Assembly: GCA_025362575.1 (NCBI GenBank)
Contig: JANYIQ010000105.1
Span: 1-32,807, forward strand
Length of the DNA: 32,807 nucleotides
Direction: 5' to 3'
From: Bacteroidia bacterium
GTDB taxonomy: Bacteria; Bacteroidota; Bacteroidia; B-17B0; Aurantibacillaceae
Below are positions 23,781 through 32,686 of this stretch, piece after piece (positions within the stretch are counted from its first letter, which is position 1; each line of letters starts with the position of its first letter). The notes beneath the pieces are model-generated. The model made no database searches and was not told where the DNA came from. It was given only the letters and a program-made list of their open reading frames with translations. Position numbers and translations under genes: made by a program.

Positions 23781-24167
23781 TTAACGTTTGCTGAATTGGA
23801 AGCGAGCACGCGCTTTTTTCTGACCGAATTTCTTACGTTCCACCATACGCGGGTCACGTGTCATTAATTCAGCACCTCTTAAAATTGTTTTGTATTCAGG
23901 ATTGATCTCAACTAAAGCTTTAGCAATTGCTAAACGAATAGCTTGTGCCTGACCTGTTATCCCGCCGCCCTTTACGTTTACTTTAACATCGTATTCATTC
24001 AATACCTTAATGGCATTTAATGATTGTGTTACATAATATTGTAAAGTTGGAGTTGGAAAATAAGTTTTATAGTCTTTACCGTTTACTTCGATATCGCCTT
24101 TTCCTTTTTGCATGTACGCACGAGCAACTGAAGTTTTTCTGCGACCTGATGTATTAATGATTTCCAT
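23781..24167 (-). CDS. rpsI: 30S ribosomal protein S9
   Basis: A 128-residue S9 protein with all the usual features: NTSGRRKTSVARAYMQKGKG at the N-terminus, VNVKGGGITGQAQAIRLAIA in the middle, and the basic C-terminal tail RDPRMVERKKFGQKKARARF ending QFSKR, which reaches into the P site to contact the tRNA anticodon stem. It starts eight bases after rplM ends, the conserved L13-S9 pair found in nearly all bacteria. Confidence 0.97.
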   Translation of the reverse strand: MEIINTSGRRKTSVARAYMQKGKGDIEVNGKDYKTYFPTPTLQYYVTQSLNAIKVLNEYDVKVNVKGGGITGQAQAIRLAIAKALVEINPEYKTILRGAELMTRDPRMVERKKFGQKKARARFQFSKR

Positions 24168-24175
24168 TCTGTATA

Positions 24176-24634
24176 CTAAGCTTTAATTTTACTTAAATCA
24201 ATTTTCTTTGGTTGTTGTGCTTCATGTTTGTGCTCAGTACCTGCGTATATATATACGTTAGTATTTAAAGTACGTCCTAAACGGTTCTTAGGTAACATAC
24301 CATGAATAGCATGTGTTAAAATCTCAGTTGGTTTGCTTTTTAACCACTCTTTTGGAGTAGCAAAACGCTGACCACCCGGATAACCTGTGTAACGGATATA
24401 TTCTTTATCACTGGTTTTTTTACCTGTAAAGCGAACTTTATCAGCGTTAATAATTATCACATTTGAACCACAATCGGCAAATGGTGTAAAATTAGTTTTG
24501 TGTTTACCACGTAACATATATGCTACTTTAGAGGCTAAACGGCCAACAACTTCATTTTCTGCGTCGATCAAGATCCAATCTTTAGTGCTGGTTGCTTGAT
24601 TTACGTACTGCGTTTTATAACTTAATGCGTCCAC
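24176..24634 (-). CDS. rplM: 50S ribosomal protein L13
   Basis: A 152-residue L13 protein. The start is GTG at 24634; the N-terminus MDALSYKTQYVNQATSTKDW is at the position usual for Bacteroidota L13. Conserved segments: LIDAENEVVGRLASKVAYML, RGKHKTNFTPFADCGSNVII, GKKTSDKEYIRYTGYPGGQR and HAIHGMLPKNRLGRTL. It is an early-assembly protein of the 50S subunit. It is the first gene of the rplM-rpsI-rpsB-tsf operon, with a well-formed promoter just upstream. In other bacteria L13 can regulate its own messenger; the leader of about 35 bases here is too short for me to judge. Confidence 0.97.
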   Translation of the reverse strand: MDALSYKTQYVNQATSTKDWILIDAENEVVGRLASKVAYMLRGKHKTNFTPFADCGSNVIIINADKVRFTGKKTSDKEYIRYTGYPGGQRFATPKEWLKSKPTEILTHAIHGMLPKNRLGRTLNTNVYIYAGTEHKHEAQQPKKIDLSKIKA

Positions 24635-24677
24635 TGTATCTAAAATTTAATGTTTTTCTCCTTTAAAATAAGGGGTG

Positions 24678-24708
24678 CAAATCTATGAAGTTTTTTTAAA
24701 CCGAACAA
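24678..24708 (-). promoter_or_regulatory. Bacteroidota-type promoter of the rplM operon
   Basis: On the - strand TTG (24708-24706), a 20-base spacer, and TAGATTTG (24685-24678) match the Bacteroidota consensus TTTG/TTG at -33 and TAnnTTTG at -7 exactly in the -7 box. The predicted start is near 24671, giving a leader of about 35 bases before the GTG. An AGGAG-like stretch lies about 23 bases before the start, too far for a normal ribosome binding site. Confidence 0.75.
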
Positions 24709-24729
24709 GTTTTTAAAGAACATTTTGTT

Positions 24730-24785
24730 GAAAAATAACGCCAATAACCATTTTAAAGACAAAATGAGCGTTATTACTGATGAAA
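24730..24785 (-). terminator. Terminator-like hairpin after the dienelactone hydrolase gene
   Basis: The outer arms AATAACGC (24734-24741) and GCGTTATT (24778-24785) pair perfectly, with an inner CATTTT/AAAATG pair (24749-24754 with 24771-24776). Read on the - strand the stem is followed by a short T run. It lies between the end of the hydrolase gene and the rplM promoter, so it probably insulates the ribosomal operon from upstream transcription. Confidence 0.6.
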
Positions 24786-24862
24786 TAAGGGAAATACCCT
24801 CTATACCTTTAATGAAGTCGGTTTTAATCTAAAAAATTCACAAATAACTGATATTCAATTAT

Positions 24863-25696
24863 TTACTTTAAATTTTGGATGATGAAGTTCTTTGCATTCA
24901 CGAAAGCATCTTCCGAAAAGCTCCTCTCAAAATGCGGATTACTTGGATTTGCAAAGGCGTGGTCGGCATCGTATGTTTTTACCGTAATTTTCTTACCTGA
25001 AGCCTTCATATTGGCTTCAAACTTGCTAACTACCTCTTTATTGATCCATTGATCCTTTTGAGCAAAAACGAACAATACAGGAGCGTTTAAATGCATTAAT
25101 TTTTTCAGGTCTTCCTCCGGCATTCCGTAATAAATAACGCAAGCCTTGGCTTGTTTACCGGCCAGTAAACTGGCTTGTAACGACCATCCACCGCCAAAAC
25201 ACCAGCCTATGGTTGCAATTTTAGCTTTTGAACCCACATAACTTATAGCGCCTTTAATAATAGATTCAGCTCTCTCTGTTTTTACACCCTGCATGTATTT
25301 ACCGGCCGAATCGCGGTTACTTGCCACTTTCTTATCATAAAGATCTAAAGCAATTACTCGCGAACCCGTTTCAACAGAAATTCGTTCGGCTTCTTTTTTA
25401 ATGTAGTCATTCAATCCCCACCATTCGTGGATCACGAAGATCACATTATCACTTTTCGCTTCTGTACTCACTTCATAACCATATGCTTCTTTACCATCTG
25501 AGCCTTTAAAACTTATTTCTTTTCCAACCGGGTTTATAAGTGTAAAAGGTAATGGTTCATGATGCGCACTCACAAATTTATTATCATTGCTAAGTGCTGC
25601 AAATGCCTCTGAAGACTTTGGTGCCATGCAACAACTTTTTTGTGCACTTACTGAAAACGCAAATGCAACTAAAGATCCTAAAACTATTTTTTTCAT
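24863..25696 (-). CDS. Secreted dienelactone hydrolase family protein
   Basis: A 277-residue alpha/beta hydrolase with an N-terminal signal peptide (about residues 1-18, MKKIVLGSLVAFAFSVSA). The catalytic triad of the dienelactone hydrolase family is visible: nucleophile Cys166 in TIGWCFGGGWSL, Asp215 in FAQKDQW and His246 in YDADHAFANP. VIHEWWGLNDYIK near residue 90 is also characteristic. The family hydrolyses esters or lactones; the true substrate of exported Bacteroidota members is unknown. Cys22 and Cys23 just after the predicted signal site could form a disulphide or bind metal; a lipoprotein signal is less likely because no LxxC box is clear. It lies 88 bases downstream of the M16 peptidase and could share its transcript. 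Confidence 0.88.
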   Translation of the reverse strand: MKKIVLGSLVAFAFSVSAQKSCCMAPKSSEAFAALSNDNKFVSAHHEPLPFTLINPVGKEISFKGSDGKEAYGYEVSTEAKSDNVIFVIHEWWGLNDYIKKEAERISVETGSRVIALDLYDKKVASNRDSAGKYMQGVKTERAESIIKGAISYVGSKAKIATIGWCFGGGWSLQASLLAGKQAKACVIYYGMPEEDLKKLMHLNAPVLFVFAQKDQWINKEVVSKFEANMKASGKKITVKTYDADHAFANPSNPHFERSFSEDAFVNAKNFIIQNLK

Positions 25697-25711
25697 GATA
25701 TTCTTTTTTTA

Positions 25712-25769
25712 GCCACTAATCACGGCATGTTGTTACAAAGACACTAAATCCAACAAAAATTTTAGTGGC
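25712..25769. repeat. Inverted repeat between the M16 peptidase and hydrolase genes
   Basis: GCCACTAA (25712-25719) and TTAGTGGC (25762-25769) are perfect inverted complements separated by 42 bases, which include an inner CACTAAAT. It fills most of the 88-base gap between the two genes. It might be a decayed palindromic repeat, an operator or a weak RNA structure; nothing decides between these. Confidence 0.45.
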
Positions 25770-25784
25770 AATGCTTTTAAAATT

Positions 25785-28628
25785 TTACTTTATTTCGTTA
25801 CCATTCAGATCAAGTTCCACCATCTCATATCCTAAAGCTTTCACTTTATCATAATTGGTAGCTTTATCTCCAACAATTAAGATCACCAGATTATTATATG
25901 GCAAATATTTCTTCGCTCTTGCATCAATATCTGCTTTGGTAATATTCTTCAGAATTTCTCCCTGAGCACTCACATAATTTTTATCGAGGTTGTAATCTAA
26001 GATTCGTTTAATGAATCCTAATTTCTGAAAAGCAGATTCATATTTTAAAGCGTCGGATTGGGCCATTGCATTTTTTGTAAAGGCCAATTCATCTTCTTTA
26101 ATGCCGCCATCAGCAAATTTTTTGATCTCCTTCATGATCTCGATAATAGTACTATCAGTTGCGTTGGCTCTGAAACCTCCAGAAATGGTAAAGGGTCCGG
26201 CAAACTTGCTTCCTGAAAATCCACCTCTTACTCCATAAGTAAATCCTTTTTCTTCACGTAAATTCAAATTCAAACGACTGTTAAATGCGCCGGCGAAAGA
26301 ATAATTCATGATCTGATTTTTAAAATACTCTCCGGTTGCATCATATGGTATCGCCATATATCCTGCTCTTACTTCCGATTGAGGAGCACCTTTTTTATCT
26401 ACAAAATAAATCTTTGTTTTTGCAATTACAGGCAAAGCCGGCTCATTAACCACAGGCAATGGATTTACTTTCAGTTTAGATACAAAACTCATCTTACCTA
26501 AGATCTCTTCCTTGCTTACATCTCCACTTATGGCAACCTGCGCACCATTACACGATAAAGCTTCGTAACATTTTTTGAGGTCGTCAATGGTGATATTAGC
26601 AACGGTCTCAGGACTACCACTGCTGTTTCCACCCATGATGTGATCTTTTCCATAAATTAATTTGCTGTAAACTAAGCCGGCAATATTTGCAGCGGAAGTT
26701 AATTGCTGAGTAATGCCGTCCAACTGATCCTTTTTAGCAAGCTCAAAATCTTCAGCATCAAATTTTGGCATGAATAAAATTTCATCTGCCAATTTAAGTG
26801 TTGCGTCTAAATTTGTTTTTAAGCAGGAAATGTTCATGCTTATCTCTTCGTTTCCGGCACTCACGCTTATGGTGCTTCCCAATTTATCCTGCATTTTTTC
26901 AATGTCTTCTGAACTGTGTAATGTTGTACTTTCATTCAGCATCGACGCCAGTAAACTCGCCAAACCTGCTTTTTCCTTTGGCTCAAAACGGTGACCATAC
27001 GGAATCGTAATTAATATGTTTACTTTAGGTATTTCGTTGGTGTTAACACCAATTACTTTTATTCCATTACTCAATTTATCTGTCCAGAAATCAGGAACCG
27101 GAACAAGAGCCGCCGATTTAAAACCCGGAATTTTACTGCGATCAAAATTATCTTTTGGTTCTGTGTAACTTAAATTTTTATACTCTGCACTTTCCTGCTG
27201 AATATTTCTGTTATACATCTTCCAGGTATCTTCATGTGCTTTCAGATCGCCTTTTCCTTTCGGAACACAGCTTAAGATCACCGCGTTCTTACCTTTAATG
27301 TAAGTGTTGTAAACACGCATCACATCTGCTTTTGTCACTTTCAAATAATTCTCAATTTCCTTTTTCAGATAATTAGCATCGCCGGTATACGTATAATAAG
27401 CCGCCAACTGTGCTCCTTTTCCTTGCACCGTGCTCAGACCGTTATATAAATTACTTTGAAAAGAAGCCTTGAATTTTTCAATATCCTCATCGGTTGCACC
27501 AATTTTTTCCCATTTCTCTAAAGATGCTTTTAATTCTTTTTCACTTTCAGCAAGCGATGCGCCGGCGTTAGAGCGAATGGCAAAGTCAAATTGGCCGGCT
27601 AATTCTCTGCTAAACTGAAAGCAATTTGCTGAAACCGCTTTCTTCGATTTAATGAAGGCTTCGTACATTGGCGAACCTTTTGAACCTGATAAGATCTGAC
27701 CTAAAACTACCAAAGCTGCTTCATCAGGTGCATTAGATGCAACTGTTGGGTAACTCATTCTTAACATCGGAAACTTCACATTGTCTTCATAAGAAATGTA
27801 ACGCGACTCCGCTAATTTTACGGTCTCAATTTTCTGAGGTTTTACTTCCGGTCCTCTTGAAACAGTTCCGAAATAATTGTTTGCCAATTTTAAAACCTCG
27901 TCTGTATTCACATCTCCTGCAACCGTTAACACCGCATTGTTAGGGCCATACCAACGCATGTAAAAACGCTTTAAGTCGTTTACATCTGAGCGATTCAAGT
28001 CTTCAATATACCCGATCGTGGTCCAGCTGTAAGGATGTCCTTCAGGATACAATGCTTCTCCAATTTTTTCTCCAACCAAACCGTAAGGACGGTTATCGTA
28101 ATTTTGTCCGCGTTCGTTCTTTACAGTGGCGCGCTGCACTTCAAATTTACGTTGTGTTACCGAATCCAGTAAAAAACCCATACGATCTGCTTCTAACCAA
28201 AGCATTTTCTCGAGTTGATTACTTGGCACCACTTCAAAATAATTGGTGCGGTCGGTATTGGTTGTACCGTTCAAAGTTCCGCCGGCTTCGGTAATAATTT
28301 TAAAATGCTGTTCATCGGCAACGTGTTTAGAGCCTTGAAACATCATGTGTTCAAAGAAATGCGCAAAGCCCGAACGGCCTTCCTGCTCACGGGCTGAACC
28401 TACGTGATAGGTTACATCTACATAAGCAACAGGATCGCTATGATCTTCGTGAATTAAAATAGTTAAGCCATTAGCCAGTACATATTTTTTATAAGGGATA
28501 ACCATTTCGTTACCTTTTTTGGTGACCTCTTGCACAAATTTTGGTCCGTCTAATGGTTTAGGTCTTGTTTGAGAAATAGCTCCGGAAATAATTCCTGTAA
28601 GCGCTAAGAATAATGCGGTTTTTTTCAT
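25785..28628 (-). CDS. M16 family zinc peptidase, two-domain, exported
   Basis: A 947-residue protein with a signal peptide (MKKTALFLALTGIISGAISQ). The N-terminal M16 half has the inverted zinc motif HFFEH (His90, Glu93, His94) in GFAHFFEHMMFQGSKH, and the third ligand glutamate near residue 172 (ATVKNERGQN). The C-terminal half, from about residue 500, is a second M16-like unit that lacks the zinc motif but keeps the substrate-binding pattern near GFTYGVRGGFSG. This two-in-one architecture is that of pitrilysin-like and periplasmic peptidases that degrade peptides in a closed chamber. It probably acts in the periplasm on peptides. Physiological substrate is unknown. The gene stands between two terminators and probably heads a two-gene unit with the hydrolase. 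Confidence 0.93.
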   Translation of the reverse strand: MKKTALFLALTGIISGAISQTRPKPLDGPKFVQEVTKKGNEMVIPYKKYVLANGLTILIHEDHSDPVAYVDVTYHVGSAREQEGRSGFAHFFEHMMFQGSKHVADEQHFKIITEAGGTLNGTTNTDRTNYFEVVPSNQLEKMLWLEADRMGFLLDSVTQRKFEVQRATVKNERGQNYDNRPYGLVGEKIGEALYPEGHPYSWTTIGYIEDLNRSDVNDLKRFYMRWYGPNNAVLTVAGDVNTDEVLKLANNYFGTVSRGPEVKPQKIETVKLAESRYISYEDNVKFPMLRMSYPTVASNAPDEAALVVLGQILSGSKGSPMYEAFIKSKKAVSANCFQFSRELAGQFDFAIRSNAGASLAESEKELKASLEKWEKIGATDEDIEKFKASFQSNLYNGLSTVQGKGAQLAAYYTYTGDANYLKKEIENYLKVTKADVMRVYNTYIKGKNAVILSCVPKGKGDLKAHEDTWKMYNRNIQQESAEYKNLSYTEPKDNFDRSKIPGFKSAALVPVPDFWTDKLSNGIKVIGVNTNEIPKVNILITIPYGHRFEPKEKAGLASLLASMLNESTTLHSSEDIEKMQDKLGSTISVSAGNEEISMNISCLKTNLDATLKLADEILFMPKFDAEDFELAKKDQLDGITQQLTSAANIAGLVYSKLIYGKDHIMGGNSSGSPETVANITIDDLKKCYEALSCNGAQVAISGDVSKEEILGKMSFVSKLKVNPLPVVNEPALPVIAKTKIYFVDKKGAPQSEVRAGYMAIPYDATGEYFKNQIMNYSFAGAFNSRLNLNLREEKGFTYGVRGGFSGSKFAGPFTISGGFRANATDSTIIEIMKEIKKFADGGIKEDELAFTKNAMAQSDALKYESAFQKLGFIKRILDYNLDKNYVSAQGEILKNITKADIDARAKKYLPYNNLVILIVGDKATNYDKVKALGYEMVELDLNGNEIK

Positions 28629-28750
28629 GGTATTATTTTACTGAAACGAAATTAAGCCTTATTCGTTAAAGATGTTTGCCTTTTATCAATTAATTTTTGG
28701 ATTGCGGAATAATCACGCAGATTGGGTGAGAAAAGGGGGCGATCCCTAAA

Positions 28751-28780
28751 TAAAAAGCCCCTCATTTCTGAAGGGCTTCT
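28751..28780 (-). terminator. Terminator after the large surface protein gene
   Basis: On the - strand AAGCCCTTCAGAAATGAGGGGCTT forms a stem of about 8-9 base pairs with one mismatch and is followed by TTTTTAT. It starts about 25 bases after the stop of the 1181-residue gene. The reverse strand also ends in TTCTTTT, so it could act both ways. Confidence 0.8.
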
Positions 28781-28803
28781 TTTAAAAAAAGTATTTTCCT
28801 AGT

Positions 28804-31800
28804 CTATTTTATTAAGGTAACGTGCCCCGTAAATTCTTTTGATTTACTGAATACATTGGTAACATTAATGATCCAGATATAAGTATCTTCTGTACACAAT
28901 TTAACTTTTCTGTTCTGGTAAGATCCGTCCCAGGCTTCGTTAATATCGTTACTTGTAAATATTTTTTCTCCCCAGCGGTCAAAAATGTTCAATTCGAATT
29001 TCACAATGCCATAACCTTTCGCGAAGAAAATATCATTCAACCCGTCTGAGTTTGGTGTAAATGAATTCGGAACCCAGATCCCAAAATCTTCTCCAACTAA
29101 AATAGATTTCAATGTTGTATCGATACAACCTTTATCGCTTTTAACAACCAAAGCAACAACGTATTGTCCTGCGTCAGCATAAACATAAGTAGGATTTTGA
29201 ATGTTGGAAGTTGCTCCTGCAGTATTGGTAAAATACCAGTTCCATGAAGTAATGGTTGCTCCATAAGAAGCATCTGTGTAATGCACGTCATCAACACTTG
29301 CCAATGGTTTAATTGGATCGTAGTTAAAGTCTGCAATTGGTTTAGGATAAATTTCAACGGTGTAAGTTGTTGTATTCTCACAACCATTTACATCAACAAC
29401 AGAAGCTGTTAGTGTATAAGTTCCGGGAGTATGATAACAAGCACTTGAATTAATGTTGGCCTGCGTATAAGAACCATCACCCATGATCCAATCAACCGTT
29501 GCGCTTGGCGTAGTTGCTGCGGTAAATGTTACACACAATGGAGCACAACCTTTATTCGGGCTCGATACAATGTTGATCGGCGGAATTGGATTTACAATTG
29601 CAACAGCTCCGGTTGTTGCAGTACAGCCATTCGCATCAACAACCGTTAAAGAATAGGTTCCTCCAAAAGAAGTTGAATTTGCCATGATGGTTGGACTTTG
29701 TGCCGTACTGAAGAAACCGTTAGGTCCTGTCCAAGAATAAGAAAGGCCACCGCTTCCAAAAACGCTTAACACATTGTTAATGCATATTGGACTGTTAGTA
29801 GAAACAGAAGGAGTTGGCGCCGGATTTACACCAATGTTTGCAACACCTGTGTTTGTGCAGCCTACAGCGCTTGTTACTAAAACGGTATACTGACCAGCCA
29901 TGCCTAATACTGCATTAGGAATGTTTGGATTTTGTACTGCCGAACTGTATCCCATCGGGCCTGTCCAGGCATAAGAAGCGCCACCGCTTGAATTCAATCC
30001 GATGGTTTGGTTAACACACACAACCGGATTGTTAACAGTAACAATTGGATTCGCATTTATAATCACGTTGGTTGTAATTGTATTTGTACAGGTATTTGCA
30101 TCAATAACGGTCAGCAAATACACCCCGGCATTTGCAGAAGTTACGGCAGTTATTGTTGGGTTTTGAGAACTTGATATATAACCTGCAGGGCCTGTCCATG
30201 CATACGTAACACCACCTGACCCGGCAAGGTTAAGATCTGTTCCTGAACAAATTGGGCTGTTACTGTTTGCTAATGGAATTGGCAAAGCATTTACCACAAC
30301 TGCTGTAGTTGCTGTAGCGGTACAACCTCCAAAATTCAATGTAACAGAATATACACCACTCATAGCAGGCGTTGCACCTGTTTGAGAAGGATTTTGTAAG
30401 TTAGAAGCGTAAGCACCCGGGCCACTCCAGGTATAAGAACTGGCTGTAGGTGCATTCAACTGAACTGTGGTTCCGGCACAATAAGGGCCTGTGTTATTTG
30501 CAATTGCAGTTGGAGTAGTTACCACAACGTTAGTAGTGGCAGTATTTGTACATCCTAGTAAAGTAGCTGTTACAGTATACACTCCTGAGTTCACAACTCC
30601 AACAGCTGTAATGGTTGGATTTTGAAGAGCAGATGTAAATCCTGCAGGGCCAGACCATGCAAAAGTTGTACCTCCGCCTCCGCTTAATGCTAAATTATTT
30701 CCTGTACATATAGGTCCATTGTTATTTGCTACAACTACCGGTTGAGGATTTATAACAATAACAGAAGAAGCCGAAGCCGTACAACCTGTATTTGTAATAG
30801 TATGGGTAACTGTGTATGTTCCTGCCGAAGTGAAATTCACAGGTCCATAAGGATCTGCTAATCCGGTTGCAGGAGCGCCTGCAGTTGGATTAAAGCCATA
30901 TGTATGTGTACCTACAGCCTGAACTGCAGTAAACACAAAACTGTTTCCGGTTAAACATTGCGTATAACTCGGCGTTGTAAATGCCGGGTTTGGTCCTGCC
31001 GGGGCAACGACGACAAGCGTAGTTGTTGAAACGCAGCTTCCGTTCGCCACCGTGTGATATACAGTGTATGTGCCCGGTGCTAAAGAAATGGTACTTGTTG
31101 TTGCCGTAGTTGTATAACTAGGAGGTGAGCCTGTGCCTGCAAACGAATACGTTTGAATGGCCGGTGGTCCTGCTCCTGTATTTGTAAATGTAAAGTTACC
31201 GCAAGAATTAACAGAAGTAAAACCTGATGTTGGTGGTGGCATTACAGTATAATAAACTGTTTGCACTGAACTTGAACAAGTACTAAATGGTTTGTACTGC
31301 AAAGTATAAGTACCAATTGTTGCAGCCGTGATACATGAAGTTGTAGATACTATGTTTGGAGGAGAGGTCCAAGTATAACTTGACATACCGGGAGGCGCGC
31401 AAATTGTTCCGGGACAAACTGTATTTGTATTTGCAACCGGAGGAAAACAATCTGCATCAATATAGCAGTATCCCCAATCGTAGTTATAGATACACCAGTT
31501 GCAATTTATTTTACATGTAATGTTTTGTCCGATGTAAGCCGAAAGATCCATTGAGATGGTTGTCCAAGGAACATAAGTTACCGGATAAACCTGAGAACCA
31601 ATATTCATTCCGGTTACCGAAGATGTTTGAGCGGTACCTGCAGGCATACCAAAAAATGCTCCCGGAGGATTAGCATAGTAGCAAGTAAATTGCGGGCATG
31701 ATAATAGGTTGTTTGAAGGATCAAAGAACTGAACCTGAAATAAGGCAGCAGCATTTGAAGGGTGAGGGAAATTTAAAATACAAAACGCGAAATGCAATTG

Positions 31801-32349
31801 AAAATTTGAGTTGATAGCGCTTACAGGTATAACGCGTGTTGCCTGAGAAACGAAACCTGTTTTAGAAGAAGAAATATTATCATCATTTAATTTTAAAGAT
31901 GCTGTTCCGCCGGGATATACTTTTGGAAATGCGCCGTAAGGATCTGTTCCTGCTGTAACAATTGAGAAATCGCCTGTAACTGTCCAGCCTGTTGTATTAC
32001 CCGCTTCAAAATCAACGTTGGTGCAACCTGCAGGCTGAGGGCCTTGCATGATAGAGTTATTACCACCTTTTGCATTGGTGAGGTTGTAATTATGTTTGTT
32101 ACTATCTAAACCCTTCTTATTAGGATAAAGACCGTATTTCTGCATTTTATACGTTCGCTTAGCGTGATTTAAGAAAAAGTTTTTTTCTTTATCGGTCTTC
32201 ATTTCATTTGCGTGTTCAAGCGCACCTTTAAAATCAAATCCGGCTAATGAATCTGTAACAGAAACCTGTTTTGAATTTTGGGATAGCATTTTAAAGTTAA
32301 ACGCAAACACGAATAAAGCAAGTGCAGAAAGTGTAAAGTATTTTTTCAT
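28804..32349 (-). CDS. Large repeat-rich surface protein with type IX secretion C-terminal domain
   Basis: An 1181-residue exported protein. A signal peptide covers about residues 1-24. Residues about 108-300 form a domain starting CTNVDFEAGNTTGWTVTGDF, which resembles carbohydrate-binding or jelly-roll modules. Five tandem Ig-like repeats of about 77 residues follow (about 530-918), each with a Cys near the start (PICSGT), a YAWTGPAGY core, QNPTI, a GVY turn and a GCT strand. Two PKD-like domains follow (about 918-1085; WIMGDGSYTQ, GTYTLTASVVDVNGCENTT). The last 90 residues (IWVPNSFTPNSDGLNDIF, FDRWGEKIF, FTGHVTLIK) are the gliding-motility-associated CHU_C-type domain, taken as the signal for the type IX secretion system. 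It is likely an adhesin or mobile surface filament. Confidence 0.92.
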   Translation of the reverse strand: MKKYFTLSALALFVFAFNFKMLSQNSKQVSVTDSLAGFDFKGALEHANEMKTDKEKNFFLNHAKRTYKMQKYGLYPNKKGLDSNKHNYNLTNAKGGNNSIMQGPQPAGCTNVDFEAGNTTGWTVTGDFSIVTAGTDPYGAFPKVYPGGTASLKLNDDNISSSKTGFVSQATRVIPVSAINSNFQLHFAFCILNFPHPSNAAALFQVQFFDPSNNLLSCPQFTCYYANPPGAFFGMPAGTAQTSSVTGMNIGSQVYPVTYVPWTTISMDLSAYIGQNITCKINCNWCIYNYDWGYCYIDADCFPPVANTNTVCPGTICAPPGMSSYTWTSPPNIVSTTSCITAATIGTYTLQYKPFSTCSSSVQTVYYTVMPPPTSGFTSVNSCGNFTFTNTGAGPPAIQTYSFAGTGSPPSYTTTATTSTISLAPGTYTVYHTVANGSCVSTTTLVVVAPAGPNPAFTTPSYTQCLTGNSFVFTAVQAVGTHTYGFNPTAGAPATGLADPYGPVNFTSAGTYTVTHTITNTGCTASASSVIVINPQPVVVANNNGPICTGNNLALSGGGGTTFAWSGPAGFTSALQNPTITAVGVVNSGVYTVTATLLGCTNTATTNVVVTTPTAIANNTGPYCAGTTVQLNAPTASSYTWSGPGAYASNLQNPSQTGATPAMSGVYSVTLNFGGCTATATTAVVVNALPIPLANSNSPICSGTDLNLAGSGGVTYAWTGPAGYISSSQNPTITAVTSANAGVYLLTVIDANTCTNTITTNVIINANPIVTVNNPVVCVNQTIGLNSSGGASYAWTGPMGYSSAVQNPNIPNAVLGMAGQYTVLVTSAVGCTNTGVANIGVNPAPTPSVSTNSPICINNVLSVFGSGGLSYSWTGPNGFFSTAQSPTIMANSTSFGGTYSLTVVDANGCTATTGAVAIVNPIPPINIVSSPNKGCAPLCVTFTAATTPSATVDWIMGDGSYTQANINSSACYHTPGTYTLTASVVDVNGCENTTTYTVEIYPKPIADFNYDPIKPLASVDDVHYTDASYGATITSWNWYFTNTAGATSNIQNPTYVYADAGQYVVALVVKSDKGCIDTTLKSILVGEDFGIWVPNSFTPNSDGLNDIFFAKGYGIVKFELNIFDRWGEKIFTSNDINEAWDGSYQNRKVKLCTEDTYIWIINVTNVFSKSKEFTGHVTLIK
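29595..30750 (-). repeat. Five tandem Ig-like coding repeats in the surface protein gene
   Basis: Five units of about 230 bases encode the repeated pattern PICxGxxLxLxGxGGxxYAWT, then GPxGYxSxxQNPTI, GVYxxTV and CTNT. At DNA level they have clearly diverged, so the array is old and should be fairly stable. Boundaries are approximate. Confidence 0.75.
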
Positions 32350-32686
32350 ACTGTGGGGTTATTAATAACGTAGTGAATATATCATTTTTTTTGATAAAAC
32401 CTATACTCATTCACTCATTATAAAGGCGGGTACAATAAATTTAATTTCGAAATTTGGTTGATTTAGGCTATTTAAATTGATTTAGGAAATTTTTCGCTTT
32501 AATTTGCCTTTAATGAATAGCGTTGTGAGCTTGCAGAACCATCAGTAATTATGGCATCAAATACCGCTGTTCTGATAGCTTTCGGAATAACGAGATGAAC
32601 GAAACATATGTAAAGCTCATCATACTGTTATAAACAAAAAAGCCGCTCTTTCGAACGGCTTTCTTAATATAAATTTTACAAAAAGT
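32350..32686. other. Intergenic region of 337 bases upstream of the surface protein gene
   Basis: No coding frame or RNA gene is convincing here. It holds the terminator of the next gene (32635-32662) and, next to the surface protein start, an AT-rich stretch with a small TATCA/TGATA hairpin (32380-32396). The promoter of the surface protein gene must lie here; a TAGGTTTT close to the -7 consensus is present at about 32396-32405 on the - strand, but no proper TTG box lies 19-21 bases before it. Confidence 0.6.
32635..32662 (-). terminator. Terminator after the partial CHU_C-domain gene
   Basis: On the - strand AGCCG (32660-32656) pairs with CGGCT (32645-32641), extended by flanking A-T pairs, and is followed by a run of six T. 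It lies about 25 bases after the stop of the partial gene, a spacing like that of the paralog's terminator at 28751. Confidence 0.8.

Noticed and set aside
29109-29387. A 92-residue reading frame within the surface protein gene
   Set aside because: It is an out-of-frame reading of the PKD-like region, on the same strand as the true gene.
29595-30750. A CRISPR-like array in the regularly spaced repeats
   Set aside because: The repeats are about 230 bases long, diverged, in frame, and encode Ig-like domains of one protein.
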